Source: Flavobacterium faecale (lineage in GTDB: Bacteria; Bacteroidota; Bacteroidia; Flavobacteriales; Flavobacteriaceae). From it: a stretch of DNA of 64,000 nt. The notes under the pieces were generated by a model. That model had not been told where the DNA came from. It did no database searches and saw only the letters and a program-made list of their open reading frames with translations. The translations under genes and the position numbers were made by a program. Where the stretch lies: the NCBI RefSeq assembly GCF_003076455.1, contig NZ_CP020918.1, positions 2,950,001 through 3,014,000 on the forward strand, read 5' to 3'. Positions 27,711-37,189 of this stretch are shown here, in pieces; positions within the stretch are counted from its first letter, which is position 1; each line of letters opens with the position of its first letter.

Positions 27711-28756
27711 TGTCCTATAATCCCAATGTAGCGTTCCAGGGATTGTTTTTCTATCTGTGCAATAAACAACAAAAAGTCTTCCTTGTTATTTTGGGTTTGT
27801 GCCGTCTCAAGAGATTGGTAATACTGCATTCTTGAATCATAATCTCCTTTTATATTGGCAATGACATAACCATGTTGTAGCAAAATTAAGTTCATCACTA
27901 ATCGAGAGGTCCTGCCGTTCCCATCAATAAACGGATGGATAGTAACCAGTCGTTCGTGCATTTCGGCAGCCAAAACTACGGGGTGCAAGTTATTTTTGTG
28001 GGTTTCATACCAAATATAAAAATCCTCCATCTCTTTTGAAACCATGTACGGTTGTGGTGGCATATAAGTACTACCTTTTATCATAACTTGTACTTTTCTG
28101 TATCGACCTGCATCATCGGGATTAATTCCTCTCAGAATCAAATTATGGATTGACAAAACTTCTCTTTCATTCAAAGTGGTGTTTTTCTCCATCAAATGTT
28201 TAATGTAAGCAATCGCTTCTTGATGGTTAATGGCCTCAAGATGTTCTCTCATGCTTTTTCCAGAGATAGTCAGACCTTCGTTGATAACCAAGTCGGTCTC
28301 GCGTAAGGTGAGTGTGTTGCCCTCGATACGATTACTCTCAAAGGTGTATTCAAGCTCGAGTGCTTGTGCAATCCTGAAACTATCAAATTGTCTAAATTGG
28401 TCTAATTTTATTTTTAAAACATCAATTTGATCCAGCACCGATTGGAGTGCATTTGAAATGATATTGTTGGTAACACTTCTATTATATTTTATTTCTTCTT
28501 CAGCTTCTTTTAATGCTTTAAGAGCTAAGGCATCATCACCAATTTCATAAAGAATTTTTTCTTTGAGCCAAGCCACCATCAAGGTTTCGTAGTTAATGTC
28601 TAGTGCGGTAGCCAATTTTAAAATTTGTTCTTTGGTTGGTTTGCGCGTGCCACTTTCAAATTTACTAATCAAGGCTTGATCGATGCCCAATAATTGTGCA
28701 AGCTCTCTAGTTTTTAAGGCCTTAGATTCCCGAGCTGTTTTTAATAAATACTTCAT
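27707..28756 (-). CDS. Fic-domain protein with N-terminal helix-turn-helix
   Basis: The 349-residue protein joins an XRE-type helix-turn-helix (residues 13-62, TRELAQLLGIDQALISKFES) to a Fic domain. The Fic active-site motif HPFIDGNGRTSR starts at H274 and is intact. An autoinhibitory motif of the (S/T)xxxE(G/N) type is present ahead of it at S141-G146 (SNRIEG), so this is a class II Fic protein whose inhibitory helix is in the same chain. Fic proteins transfer AMP or another phosphate group to protein targets; the target is unknown. The DNA-binding domain and a perfect palindrome overlapping its own promoter suggest self-regulation. No antitoxin gene is adjacent. Confidence 0.9.
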   Translation of the reverse strand: MKYLLKTARESKALKTRELAQLLGIDQALISKFESGTRKPTKEQILKLATALDINYETLMVAWLKEKILYEIGDDALALKALKEAEEEIKYNRSVTNNIISNALQSVLDQIDVLKIKLDQFRQFDSFRIAQALELEYTFESNRIEGNTLTLRETDLVINEGLTISGKSMREHLEAINHQEAIAYIKHLMEKNTTLNEREVLSIHNLILRGINPDDAGRYRKVQVMIKGSTYMPPQPYMVSKEMEDFYIWYETHKNNLHPVVLAAEMHERLVTIHPFIDGNGRTSRLVMNLILLQHGYVIANIKGDYDSRMQYYQSLETAQTQNNKEDFLLFIAQIEKQSLERYIGIIGQ

Positions 28757-28761
28757 AACTA

Positions 28762-28783
28762 TATTTTTGTCATGACAAAAATA
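28762..28783 (-). promoter_or_regulatory. 22-bp perfect palindrome overlapping the fic promoter
   Basis: TATTTTTGTCA is followed directly by its exact reverse complement, giving a perfect 22-bp palindrome that ends 5 bases before the fic ATG. The minus-strand reading of the upstream half, TATTTTTG followed by T, is itself a TAnnTTTGY -7 element. A protein bound here would cover the promoter, and the HTH domain of the Fic protein is the natural candidate. Confidence 0.7.
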
Positions 28784-28800
28784 GTCATATTTCTTAATAT

Positions 28801-28836
28801 AAAAAAAGCATTATTCAATTATAATTCAATAATGCT
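28801..28836 (-). terminator. Terminator after smpB
   Basis: AGCATTATT (28807-28815) pairs with AATAATGCT (28828-28836). The A-run at 28801-28807 becomes the T-tract on the minus strand, which is the direction of smpB. Confidence 0.8.
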
Positions 28837-28961
28837 CTAATTTAAATCTATTTTGTAGTGTACATAGCATTATGTGCTAAAATTATTAACAATTCAATCC
28901 TGACCCAAAAAACTTAGTAACTCAGTCTCTTGGCAACTAAATAAGCGGGCAGAATATTTCC

Positions 28962-29417
28962 CTATTTATGTATTTTTTTAATTCTATCCAAATCTCGTTT
29001 GGTATCTTGTTCTTTGAGAGATTCTCTTTTGTCGTAGGTTTTCTTTCCTCTACAAAGACCAATTTCTAGTTTAGCCAATCCTTTATCGTTGGTATACAAT
29101 TTTAAAGGCACAACGGTAAGTCCTTTAGATTGTACAGCGCGAGCAAGGGTTTTTAATTCTTTTTTCTTGAGCAGAAGTTTTCTCTCACTACGTGCTTTGT
29201 GATTAAATTGGTTTCCAAAGGTGTATTCTTCAATATAAGTATTGATTGCAAAAAGCTCTGTACCAGTAAATTCGCAAAAACTTTCGGTGATATTGGCTTT
29301 TCCTAAACGGATGGATTTGATCTCTGTACCTGCTAGTACGATTCCAGCAGAATACTTTTCGATTATCTCATAATCAAATCGAGCACGTTTATTAAGGATG
29401 TTAACTGTTTTTAGCAT
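28962..29417 (-). CDS. smpB: SsrA-binding protein
   Basis: The ATG at 29417 is chosen because it gives the 151-residue protein typical of the family (MLKTVNILNKRARFDYEIIE). A promoter element sits just in front of it, so the longer in-frame extension upstream cannot be transcribed from it. Family motifs are GIVLAGTEIKSIR near residue 25, the SFCEF and EEYTFGNQFNH segments, and the C-terminal KKTYDKRESLKEQDTKRDL tail that enters the ribosome. It carries tmRNA to stalled ribosomes. No tmRNA gene is visible in this window. Confidence 0.95.
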   Translation of the reverse strand: MLKTVNILNKRARFDYEIIEKYSAGIVLAGTEIKSIRLGKANITESFCEFTGTELFAINTYIEEYTFGNQFNHKARSERKLLLKKKELKTLARAVQSKGLTVVPLKLYTNDKGLAKLEIGLCRGKKTYDKRESLKEQDTKRDLDRIKKIHK

Positions 29418-29424
29418 AGGTTTG

Positions 29425-29456
29425 CAAATGTAGGAACATTTAATATAAGTCCACAA
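29425..29456 (-). promoter_or_regulatory. Promoter of smpB, near-leaderless
   Basis: On the minus strand TACATTTG followed by C (29432-29425) matches TAnnTTTGY, with TTG at 29456-29454 about 21 bases upstream. The -7 element ends only 7 bases before the ATG, so the transcript should have almost no leader. Confidence 0.6.
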
Positions 29457-29486
29457 CTTTTTAACGAAATTGCATAAATTTGTCAA

Positions 29487-29711
29487 ATGGAAAATCAGCC
29501 TTCAAAAGATCCGATGCACGGAATCACGCTAAAAATCATTGTCGAACAACTTGAATCCTATTATGGATTTGATACTTTGGCAGAATTAATTAACATAAAA
29601 TGCTTCAAAAGCAATCCGTCAGTCAAATCATCACTTACTTTTTTACGAAAAACAGATTGGGCACGAAAAAAAGTAGAGGAGTTGTATATTAAGACGTTAC
29701 CTAAGTTTTAA
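29487..29711 (+). CDS. VF530-family small DNA-binding protein
   Basis: The 74-residue protein fits the VF530 (DUF2132) family. It begins with the characteristic DPMHGITLKIIVEQL, continues with YYGFDTLAELINIKCF and ends with SSLTFLRKTDWARKKVEELY. The family is a compact helical fold described as DNA-binding, with no settled cellular role. It is divergent from smpB across a 69-base gap. Its stop codon overlaps the stop of the convergent epimerase gene in the shared tetranucleotide TTAA. Confidence 0.85.
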   Translation: MENQPSKDPMHGITLKIIVEQLESYYGFDTLAELINIKCFKSNPSVKSSLTFLRKTDWARKKVEELYIKTLPKF

Positions 29712-30562
29712 ACGATTTCAATAGTATATTGCGATGCAAAAGTTTCGTTGGCAGCCAATTTTAAAATGCCTTCTTTTTCGAAAATATTTCCGTTCGTGTC
29801 TATCGTATCAGCATAACCTAACCACGGTTCAATGCATAAAAATGGTGCGTTAACCATCGTCCAGATTCCTAAGCTAGGAAAATCGTTGTACTGAACGCGC
29901 AAGAATGCAGTATTGTTTTCGATTATACTCAATGTTTTCGAACCTATTGTTTTAAAAATAAGCGCATCATTTTCGAATAATGAATATTGCAATGCGACAC
30001 TATTTTTGTTGTCTAATGGAAGCTCTTTGGTGCTATCTGCTATTAAATTGTCTTCGAGTAAATGATATGCAAGGGATTCTTGATCGCTAAATTGCAATGA
30101 ATATTCCTCAAATTTGTTTGGTAAGGCAAAGGCAGGATGTGCGCCAATAGAGAAGGGCATTTCAAAATCATTATGGTTCATTACTTTATAACCAACATGG
30201 AGATTTTTAACTTCTAAGGTATATATAATTTGCAATTCAAAAGCAAAAGGATATTTTTCAAGCGTAGTAGCATTCGATTCAATAGAAAATACTGCTTTTT
30301 TGTTCGTTTTTTCGATGAGCTTAAATTCCATTTCACGTGCAAAACCATGTCGTGACATTTTGTACTCCTTGCCGTTACACAAATAACTATCGTTTTTAAG
30401 AGCGCCTACAATTGGAAAAAGTACAGGTGAATGTTTGCCCCAAAAGTCAGGGTTGCCTTCCCAGATGTATTCTTTGTTATTTATGTCTTTAATAGAGACC
30501 AACTCGGCACCCATAGACTTAATTTGAACCGTTAAATTTGCGTTTTCTAGTGTTGTTTTCAA
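29708..30562 (-). CDS. Aldose 1-epimerase-family protein
   Basis: The 284-residue form starts at a TTG at 30562 (MKTTLENANLTVQIKSMGAELVSI), where related proteins begin. A GTG at 30613 would add 17 hydrophobic residues and is less likely, but it cannot be excluded. The protein has the galactose mutarotase beta-sandwich signatures: WEGNPDFWGKHSPVLFPIVG near residue 35, SRHGFARE near 72, SIGAHPAFALP near 140 and the C-terminal LCIEPWLGYAD. It interconverts anomers of hexoses or hexose 6-phosphates. The 3' end shares a TTAA with the convergent VF530 gene. Confidence 0.8.
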   Translation of the reverse strand: MKTTLENANLTVQIKSMGAELVSIKDINNKEYIWEGNPDFWGKHSPVLFPIVGALKNDSYLCNGKEYKMSRHGFAREMEFKLIEKTNKKAVFSIESNATTLEKYPFAFELQIIYTLEVKNLHVGYKVMNHNDFEMPFSIGAHPAFALPNKFEEYSLQFSDQESLAYHLLEDNLIADSTKELPLDNKNSVALQYSLFENDALIFKTIGSKTLSIIENNTAFLRVQYNDFPSLGIWTMVNAPFLCIEPWLGYADTIDTNGNIFEKEGILKLAANETFASQYTIEIV

Positions 30563-30624
30563 GAGTAGACTATTAATTATTACGAAAAATTTAAGAAATA
30601 AGGTTAAATTCACTTCTTTCGTAT

Positions 30625-30632
30625 CAAATATA
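30625..30632 (-). promoter_or_regulatory. Candidate -7 element for the epimerase gene
   Basis: On the minus strand TATATTTG matches TAnnTTTG, 62 bases before the chosen TTG start and only 11 before the alternative GTG. Confidence 0.45.
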
Positions 30633-30682
30633 AGCTATCTGTTCGTTTTTTTTTCATTAATTTGTTATTTAAATATAAAAGT

Positions 30683-32932
30683 ATGATAAGTAAATGTTCG
30701 GGTCTTTTTTATGCAGCATTATTGCTAGCCAGTTCAACATCATGGAGTCAGCAGGCACCAGATGCACCTTCAAATTTCAATTATAACGAAGCGTTTTCTT
30801 CCAATTTTTACAGCAGTCAAGGAACTATGTTTCGATCAGCTAGTGGTCAGCCAGGAATTACGTATTGGCAAAACCGAGCAGACTATCAAATATCGGCTAA
30901 ATTAGATGACAAAAAAAGCGAAATTACAGCGACAGCCGTTATTAATTACACCAACAATAGCCCAGACAAATTAGGTTTTTTGTGGTTGCATTTGGATCAA
31001 AATTTATTCAAATCCGACTCAAGAGGAGAGGCTTTAGTACCACTTAGTGGAAGTAGAAATGGATCTCATGGGCAAGTTTTTGATGGAGGACACAAAATCA
31101 AGTCGGTAAAAGCAATCACGAGTTCAAAAGGTAAACTAACAGAAACAGAAGTGAAGTTTTTGATTACCGATACGCGTATGCAAGTTTTTCTGCCATCAGA
31201 ATTAAGTGCGAAAGGTGGAGCAGTAAAATTAAAAATAGATTTCTCATACATCTGTCCAGACGAAGGTTCAGACCGAACAGGAGTATTAGAAACCAAAAAC
31301 GGAAAAATATTTACAATTGCGCAATGGTACCCACGTATGTGTGTATATGATGATGTACGCGGTTGGAACACGAACCCTTATTTAGGAGCATCGGAATTTT
31401 ATTTAGAATACGGTGATTTTGACGTTTCAATTACTGCTCCCTCCAATCATTTTGTAGTTTGTTCAGGTGAGTTGTTGAACGCAAAGAGTGTTTATTCTGC
31501 AACTGAACAAACCAGATTAGCACAAGCTAAAGCAAGTGATAAAACGGTTTTTATCCGTACGGCTGAAGAGGTTGAAGCAAATGCCAAAGTTGAAACTACA
31601 ACGACAAAAACGTGGCACTTTGCCATCAAAAATTCTCGTGATGTGTCTTGGGCTTCTTCAACAGCTTTTATTGTTGATGCGGCAAAGATAAACTTGCCAA
31701 GTGGCAAAAAATCGTTAGCTATGTCTACTTATCCAACTGAAAGTGCTGGAGATTTAGCGTGGGGACGATCTACAGAATACACCAAAGCCTCTATTGAAAA
31801 TTATTCTAAAAGATGGTTTGAGTATCCTTACCCTGCTGCGATTAATGTGGCTGGAAATGAAGGCGGAATGGAATATCCTGGAATTGTTTTTTGTAAATAC
31901 CAATCGAAAGGGAAAAGTTTATGGGGAGTTACAGATCATGAATTTGGACACACTTGGTTCCCGATGATTGTGGGCTCCAATGAGCGTCTTTTTGGATGGA
32001 TGGACGAAGGCTTGAATACCTTTATCAACTCGTTGAGCGATATTGATTTCAACAAAGGAGAATACAAAGATGGTCCTGAAGATTTGCAGCAAAGAGCAAA
32101 TTACTATACAGGAGGCACTCTAGAGCCTGTTATGAGTTCACCTGATAATATGAAGGAAAACAATATCGGAATATTACTGTATGCCAAACCGAGTTCAGCT
32201 TTGGTAGTTTTGAGAGAGCAAATATTGGGAGAAGAGCGTTTTGATTATGCTTTTAGAACGTACATCAACCGATGGGCTTTTAAACATCCTACACCAAATG
32301 ACTTTTTCAGAACTATGGAAAATGTAGCTGGTGAAGATCTTGCGTGGTTTTGGAGAGCCTGGTTTGTAAATAACTGGCGTTTTGACCAAGCTGTAAATTC
32401 GGTTAAGTATATCAAAAACGATCCTTCGAAAGGAGCTGTTGTAACGATTTCGAATCTTGACAAAATGGTTTTACCAGTTATTATGGAGTTCAAAACCAAA
32501 TCAGGTAAAATATCACGTGTAAAACTACCTGTTGAAGTTTGGCAAAAAAATAAAGAATGGAGTTTTGAACCTAACATTAATGAAGAAATAGAAACTATTA
32601 CACTTGATCCAGATCACGTATTTCCAGATTATAATGTTGCAAACAATGTTTGGACTGCAGGGAGTGGAGAAATTGTAAAAGATATAATTCTAGATGGATA
32701 TTTAGGATCATTCTCAAACCCAAAGTCGCCTTGGAAAATTGAAATGACTGAGAAGTCGAACGAATTAACATTTCATATCGAAGGATATCCTGAATTTAGT
32801 GTGGAATCAGTCGGTAAAAATTTATTCGAATCAAAATCTGCTGGCGTTAAATTTCAATACAAAGAAGATTTATCAGGTTTTGATATGATGATGCAAAACG
32901 GTCAATCAATACCTTTTACTAGAAACAAATAG
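30683..32932 (+). CDS. Secreted M1-family zinc metallopeptidase
   Basis: The ATG at 30683 is chosen over an upstream TTG because it gives a signal peptide ([18 protein letters not shown]). The 749-residue protein is an M1 aminopeptidase-type enzyme: GGMEYPG near residue 395 replaces the exopeptidase GAMEN motif, and the zinc site is HEFGH with H419, E420 and H423, followed by E442 in WMDEGLN, exactly 18 residues later. Mature protein should act in the periplasm or outside. The usual C-terminal helical domain appears partly replaced by beta-rich sequence. A bidirectional terminator follows. Confidence 0.88.
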   Translation: MISKCSGLFYAALLLASSTSWSQQAPDAPSNFNYNEAFSSNFYSSQGTMFRSASGQPGITYWQNRADYQISAKLDDKKSEITATAVINYTNNSPDKLGFLWLHLDQNLFKSDSRGEALVPLSGSRNGSHGQVFDGGHKIKSVKAITSSKGKLTETEVKFLITDTRMQVFLPSELSAKGGAVKLKIDFSYICPDEGSDRTGVLETKNGKIFTIAQWYPRMCVYDDVRGWNTNPYLGASEFYLEYGDFDVSITAPSNHFVVCSGELLNAKSVYSATEQTRLAQAKASDKTVFIRTAEEVEANAKVETTTTKTWHFAIKNSRDVSWASSTAFIVDAAKINLPSGKKSLAMSTYPTESAGDLAWGRSTEYTKASIENYSKRWFEYPYPAAINVAGNEGGMEYPGIVFCKYQSKGKSLWGVTDHEFGHTWFPMIVGSNERLFGWMDEGLNTFINSLSDIDFNKGEYKDGPEDLQQRANYYTGGTLEPVMSSPDNMKENNIGILLYAKPSSALVVLREQILGEERFDYAFRTYINRWAFKHPTPNDFFRTMENVAGEDLAWFWRAWFVNNWRFDQAVNSVKYIKNDPSKGAVVTISNLDKMVLPVIMEFKTKSGKISRVKLPVEVWQKNKEWSFEPNINEEIETITLDPDHVFPDYNVANNVWTAGSGEIVKDIILDGYLGSFSNPKSPWKIEMTEKSNELTFHIEGYPEFSVESVGKNLFESKSAGVKFQYKEDLSGFDMMMQNGQSIPFTRNK

Positions 32933-32954
32933 AGATATTATTTCTGTATAAAAC

Positions 32955-32986
32955 AAAAAAATACCAGCGCGAGCTGGTATTTTTTT
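32955..32986. terminator. Bidirectional terminator
   Basis: ATACCAGC (32961-32968) and GCTGGTAT (32973-32980) pair around GCGA, flanked by A-run and T-run, so it can stop both the M1 peptidase (+) and the agmatine deiminase (-) transcripts. Confidence 0.9.
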
Positions 32987-33001
32987 GTTTATATAAGTTC
33001 T

Positions 33002-34042
33002 TTATGCAGGGATTTGTTGGCTTAGACAGTGTAATGTACCAAAACCCCAAATCAAATCAATTGCACTAATGCCAATGATTTCGCGATCAGGGAAACATTC
33101 TGCTAAGATGTTTAGTGCTTTGCGATCGTTAGGATCGTTGAAGGTTGGCACCAAAACACATTTGTTCAAAATCAAAAAGTTAGCATAGCTTGCAGGTAAA
33201 CGCAAATCTTCAAAATCCAAACGTTTAGGCATTGGTAAAGTTACAATAACTGGAGATTGACCATTTTCTAATTTTGCATTTTGCAAACGCTTCAAGTTTT
33301 CTTGCAAAGGTTTGTAATTGGCATCATTTGGGTCTAATTCTACAATAGTTACAATGGTATCTTCGTTTATAAAACGGGCTAAATCATCTACATGTCCGTG
33401 GGTATCGTCACCTTCAACACCATCGCCTAACCAAATGACATTGGTAACTCCAAGGTATTCTTTGAAAACGGCTTCGTAATCTTCTTTTGTGAATCCAGCG
33501 TTACGAACTTGAATAGTCGGATGCATCAAGCACTCTTCGGATGTGATTAAAGTACCGCGACCATTTACATCAATTGCGCCACCTTCTACAATTACGGGCT
33601 TTCCTTTGTACATGACCTGCGTTACAGGTATGTTTAGAAAATCAGTTACTTTTTGAGGAACATTTCGGTCTAGTTGGTAATTTTTATATTTTGCCCATCC
33701 GTTAAAGTTGAAATTTAATCCTTCTCTTTTACCATCGTTATACACTACAATAGGTCCAGAGTCGCGCATCCAACTGCGGTTGGTCTTGTGTATGATGTAG
33801 GATACTTGTGTTAGGTTTACGCGAGCGCGCTCTAGCATATCCGCTACTTTTATTTTTAATTTCTCATCGGCTACAACCAAAAATACTTTTTCAACCGCAG
33901 CTACTTTTTTAATAAATTCTACAAAAGCCCATTGTATTGCTTCGTATTTCCCTGGCCAATCATTTCCATTATGTGGAAAACAAAGTAAAATTCCGTCTTG
34001 TTTTTCCCATTCAGCAGGAAAACGTCTTTTAGTATCAGTCAT
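33002..34042 (-). CDS. aguA: Agmatine deiminase
   Basis: The ATG at 34042 (MTDTKRRFPAEWEKQ) is preferred over a TTG two codons earlier. The 346-residue protein belongs to the agmatine/peptidylarginine deiminase family: substrate-binding WMRDSGPI near residue 88, GGAIDVNG near 145, the catalytic GHVDDLARF near 210 and the nucleophilic Cys near 339 in GTLHCLS. It converts agmatine to N-carbamoylputrescine plus ammonia. The amidase for the next step lies 3.3 kb away at 37373-38260 on the same strand, with two unrelated genes between. Confidence 0.9.
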   Translation of the reverse strand: MTDTKRRFPAEWEKQDGILLCFPHNGNDWPGKYEAIQWAFVEFIKKVAAVEKVFLVVADEKLKIKVADMLERARVNLTQVSYIIHKTNRSWMRDSGPIVVYNDGKREGLNFNFNGWAKYKNYQLDRNVPQKVTDFLNIPVTQVMYKGKPVIVEGGAIDVNGRGTLITSEECLMHPTIQVRNAGFTKEDYEAVFKEYLGVTNVIWLGDGVEGDDTHGHVDDLARFINEDTIVTIVELDPNDANYKPLQENLKRLQNAKLENGQSPVIVTLPMPKRLDFEDLRLPASYANFLILNKCVLVPTFNDPNDRKALNILAECFPDREIIGISAIDLIWGFGTLHCLSQQIPA

Positions 34043-34064
34043 AATCAATTTCTATTAAACGTTG

Positions 34065-34072
34065 CAAAGGTA
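34065..34072 (-). promoter_or_regulatory. Candidate -7 element for aguA
   Basis: On the minus strand TACCTTTG followed by C matches TAnnTTTGY, 22 bases before the ATG. The rest of the 313-base divergent gap holds only the next gene's promoter. Confidence 0.55.
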
Positions 34073-34235
34073 AACAATCGAAAACTTATTTTTTGAATCC
34101 AAGCTGTGCAAAATATAGAATAAAAGGTTACTTTTTATGTGATACTCTTTTCTCTTTTATGGATACAATTAGAATTTAACATTTTTTTAATTCAAAAATA
34201 GTTGGCAATCAGCGATTTCAATACTAAAAATGATT

Positions 34236-34243
34236 TATATTTG
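34236..34243 (+). promoter_or_regulatory. Candidate -7 element for the acyltransferase gene
   Basis: TATATTTG followed by T matches TAnnTTTGY. The predicted leader of about 105 bases is longer than those of the neighbouring genes. Confidence 0.45.
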
Positions 34244-34355
34244 TTGACCCTACTATTAAATTGAAACCTAGTATATAGTGCTGATTACTATTGTTATAGG
34301 TTTTGTTTTTTTTTTAAATCCCCTACATTTTTCGGCAACAATTAATTAAAAACTC

Positions 34356-35483
34356 ATGCATCAAGACGTAAAGAGGATTCAGATATTTGACATAGCAAAA
34401 GGGATCAGTATTATTTTAATGATTATTAGTAGGTTCAGTTTTGTATCATTATATCCTTATTTATCTGCTTTTCAGGATGCGGTGATGGTCTTCAAAATGC
34501 CATCCTTTGTTTTTATATCTGGATATCTTTTGAGTGACCGTTTGCGTTTTAGACCCTTTCTAGAAAGTAAAATAGACGGACTACTTAAGCCCTTGCTTAG
34601 TTTTGTGTTAAGTTTGACCATTTTAGAAATTATTTTTTATGTCTTTACAGCCGATGTAGTTACGCTAAGAGGCGCTATTGGTTACCCGACTAATCTGCTT
34701 CGTTCCTTTTATCACGGTAGTTTTGATGTAATTAATGTATCATTTTGGTTTATTGGAGCATTATTTTTAGGCCAATTGTCATTAAAAGGGTTTTTGGAAA
34801 TAAGAAGATTAAAAAAGCCACTAAATTATATTTTCCTAGTTGTTTTCTTTATGGGAGTAATTCTATTGGATACATTAAAAATCAAATTTTATTGGACAGA
34901 ATATATTCCTTCCTTTTTCTTGTACCTATCGCTAGGATACGGATTTAAGCAGTTAAGCACAAGATATTTCAACGGGACAAAATTTTTCTACAGTAATAAG
35001 ACCGTTGTTTTTCCTATTCTATTTTTGGCGGCTCTGTTTGTGTATCCAAAATTAAATTTGAGTACAAGTTTAGATTTATCAGGACTTCTTTTTAACTATC
35101 ATTATACTTTGGTACTCTCCTTATTAGGTATATTTACCTTGCTGTTTGTGTGCCGTTTTATCGAGAAAGTGCCTGTTTTGTCGGCTGCTTTGGTATATTG
35201 TTCCAAAGCTAGTTTCTTTATCTTGGCATACCATATCTTTATACTTCAGATCTTTACACATTTCTTTGACATGGAGACTTACAATCCAATATTGCATACC
35301 TCTTTGGTGGTTCTTAATTTAGCTATGTGTTGTTTGATTTACAAATTGGTACGACAAATTAAAATTATAAGAGTGTTTTTCTATCCTTTGAAGACCCTTG
35401 TACTTAATTACTGCGAAGTTAAAATTGTGAATTCAAAATATTTAAAGCGATTTTTTCCTGCAGAGGATACTGTTATGAACTAA
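34356..35483 (+). CDS. Membrane acyltransferase, family 3
   Basis: The 375-residue protein is hydrophobic with about ten membrane helices. It begins with RIQIFDIAKGISIILMII, the pattern of acyltransferase family 3 (OafA/NodX-like) proteins, in which the first helix is preceded by an R-x-x-x-x-D segment, and has FVFISGYLLSD near residue 50. Such proteins transfer acetyl or other acyl groups to sugars on membrane-linked glycans. The usual His of the family's first helix is not evident in this copy (DIAKG takes that place), so activity is uncertain. Target is unknown. It lies alone between divergent aguA and the next lipoprotein gene. Confidence 0.75.
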   Translation: MHQDVKRIQIFDIAKGISIILMIISRFSFVSLYPYLSAFQDAVMVFKMPSFVFISGYLLSDRLRFRPFLESKIDGLLKPLLSFVLSLTILEIIFYVFTADVVTLRGAIGYPTNLLRSFYHGSFDVINVSFWFIGALFLGQLSLKGFLEIRRLKKPLNYIFLVVFFMGVILLDTLKIKFYWTEYIPSFFLYLSLGYGFKQLSTRYFNGTKFFYSNKTVVFPILFLAALFVYPKLNLSTSLDLSGLLFNYHYTLVLSLLGIFTLLFVCRFIEKVPVLSAALVYCSKASFFILAYHIFILQIFTHFFDMETYNPILHTSLVVLNLAMCCLIYKLVRQIKIIRVFFYPLKTLVLNYCEVKIVNSKYLKRFFPAEDTVMN

Positions 35484-35578
35484 GTTTTTTTGAACGAAAT
35501 TTACACTAAGGTAACATGCTCGTTCCCAACTTAAAGATTTTATAATAATGTCTTAATCAAAACTCACGATTGCACTTC

Positions 35579-35586
35579 TATTTTTG
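35579..35586 (+). promoter_or_regulatory. Candidate -7 element for the lipoprotein gene
   Basis: TATTTTTG followed by C matches TAnnTTTGY, 23 bases before the ATG at 35610. Confidence 0.5.
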
Positions 35587-35609
35587 CGGAAAACAAAAAA
35601 GAAGGAAGC

Positions 35610-37127
35610 ATGAAAAATTTGAAAATTACATTATTAGCCGCTTTATTTATGGCGGTCGGTTGCGAAAAAGACACTATAGACAACAATGTAGAATCGGTAG
35701 TAAATGAAGATGCAGCAACTTTTGCAGAGATTGGTACTATCGCAATTGGTGGAGAAGGAGCAGCAGAAATAAGTGCTTATGACGAAACGACCAAAAGATT
35801 GTTTACGGTAAACAATAGCGCTACCAACCAAATTGATGTAGTTGATTTATCCAATCCAGCGAGTCCAAAGAAAGTTGCTGTTATTAATTTGGCTCCTTAT
35901 AACGGTGCTTCTAATAGCGTAGCTACGCACGATGGTACACTAGCTGTGGCACTAGAATCTACAATTGACAAGCAGGCCAACGGAAAAGTAGTTGTTTTTA
36001 AAACATCTGATTATAGTTTGATTAAAGAAATCACAGTTGGCGCTTTGCCAGATATGGTTACTTTTTCTCCTGACGGGAAATATATTATGAGTGCTAACGA
36101 AGGAGAACCAAATGATGATTACTCCAAAGATCCAAACGGAAGTATTTCGATTATTGATATTGCTAGTAATTATACAGTAACCACTTTAGATTTTACAAGC
36201 CTTAGTTCACAAGCGACAAGTTTGAAAGCGGGAGGTTTTAGAATATCACATCCTACTAACAATTTTGCAGCAGATATCGAACCGGAATATGTTACCATAT
36301 CTGAAGATTCAAAAACGGCTTGGGTAACCTTGCAAGAGAACAATGGTGTTGCAAAAGTAGATTTGGCTACGAAGACAATCGCTGGAATTTTTCCTTTGGG
36401 ATATAAAGATTTTAATACCGTTGCAAACGGAATCGACATTAGTGACAAAGATGGTTCTATCGTTTTTAGTCCATGGAAAGTAAAAGGATTGTATATGCCT
36501 GATGCGATTGCAAGTTACAATGTAAATGGTGTTAGCTATTTTATTACTGCAAACGAAGGTGATGCTAGAGAATACAAAGCCAATACAGATATTATTAGAA
36601 TAAAATCGGCCAAATTGGACCCAACTGCTTTTCCTGATGCTGCGGCTTTGCAAGCAGATGCAAAAATGGGACGTTTGAATATTATTTCGAACATGGGAGA
36701 TACAGACAAAGATGGTGACTTGGACGAATTATTTTGTTACGGAGGACGTTCTTTCACGATTTGGAACGGCAGCACAGGGAGTTTGGTTTTTGATAGTAAA
36801 AATGATTTGGACAAACGTGCCAATGATTTGAATATTTATGATGATGGTCGTAGTGATGATAAAGGATCAGAGCCAGAATCGGTTGTAGTAGCCAAAATGG
36901 GAAGTAAAAATATCTTGTTTGTAGGGTTAGAAAGAGCCGATGCTGTAGTGATCTACGATGTAACAAACCCAAGCGCACCCGTATATTTGCAAACTATTAA
37001 AACAGGAGATGCACCCGAAGGATTATTGTTTATTCCGGCAAGTAAGAGTCCGACTAAGAGAAGCTTATTGGTGGTAAGCAGTGAAGGGGACGGGCAAGTG
37101 AAAATTTTTCAACCAAATTTGAAATAA
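35610..37127 (+). CDS. Lipoprotein with choice-of-anchor I-type beta-propeller
   Basis: The 505-residue protein starts with a lipoprotein signal ending in the lipobox AVGC, so it should be anchored to a membrane, probably the outer one. The body is a beta-propeller built from segments such as DMVTFSPDGKYIMSANEGEP near residue 150, YFITANEGDAREYK near 310 and VGLERADAVVIYDVTNP near 430. This pattern is the choice-of-anchor I domain, related to YncE/PhoX-like propellers. Acidic DxDxDGDLDE near 370 may bind calcium. No enzyme activity can be read from it. A structured repeat and a terminator follow. Confidence 0.75.
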   Translation: MKNLKITLLAALFMAVGCEKDTIDNNVESVVNEDAATFAEIGTIAIGGEGAAEISAYDETTKRLFTVNNSATNQIDVVDLSNPASPKKVAVINLAPYNGASNSVATHDGTLAVALESTIDKQANGKVVVFKTSDYSLIKEITVGALPDMVTFSPDGKYIMSANEGEPNDDYSKDPNGSISIIDIASNYTVTTLDFTSLSSQATSLKAGGFRISHPTNNFAADIEPEYVTISEDSKTAWVTLQENNGVAKVDLATKTIAGIFPLGYKDFNTVANGIDISDKDGSIVFSPWKVKGLYMPDAIASYNVNGVSYFITANEGDAREYKANTDIIRIKSAKLDPTAFPDAAALQADAKMGRLNIISNMGDTDKDGDLDELFCYGGRSFTIWNGSTGSLVFDSKNDLDKRANDLNIYDDGRSDDKGSEPESVVVAKMGSKNILFVGLERADAVVIYDVTNPSAPVYLQTIKTGDAPEGLLFIPASKSPTKRSLLVVSSEGDGQVKIFQPNLK

Positions 37128-37189
37128 TTATTTATCCAAATTTCTTTATAGAAAGTAGATTTTGGAAGGAAGGCATGGTTTGCGTGAGG

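Noticed and set aside
27566..27835. 89-residue plus-strand ORF
   Set aside because: It runs through the pcm terminator and the antisense of the fic 3' end; its composition is not protein-like.
27707..28756. Fic/antitoxin pair
   Set aside because: No small partner ORF flanks the gene and the inhibitory motif is within the Fic protein itself.
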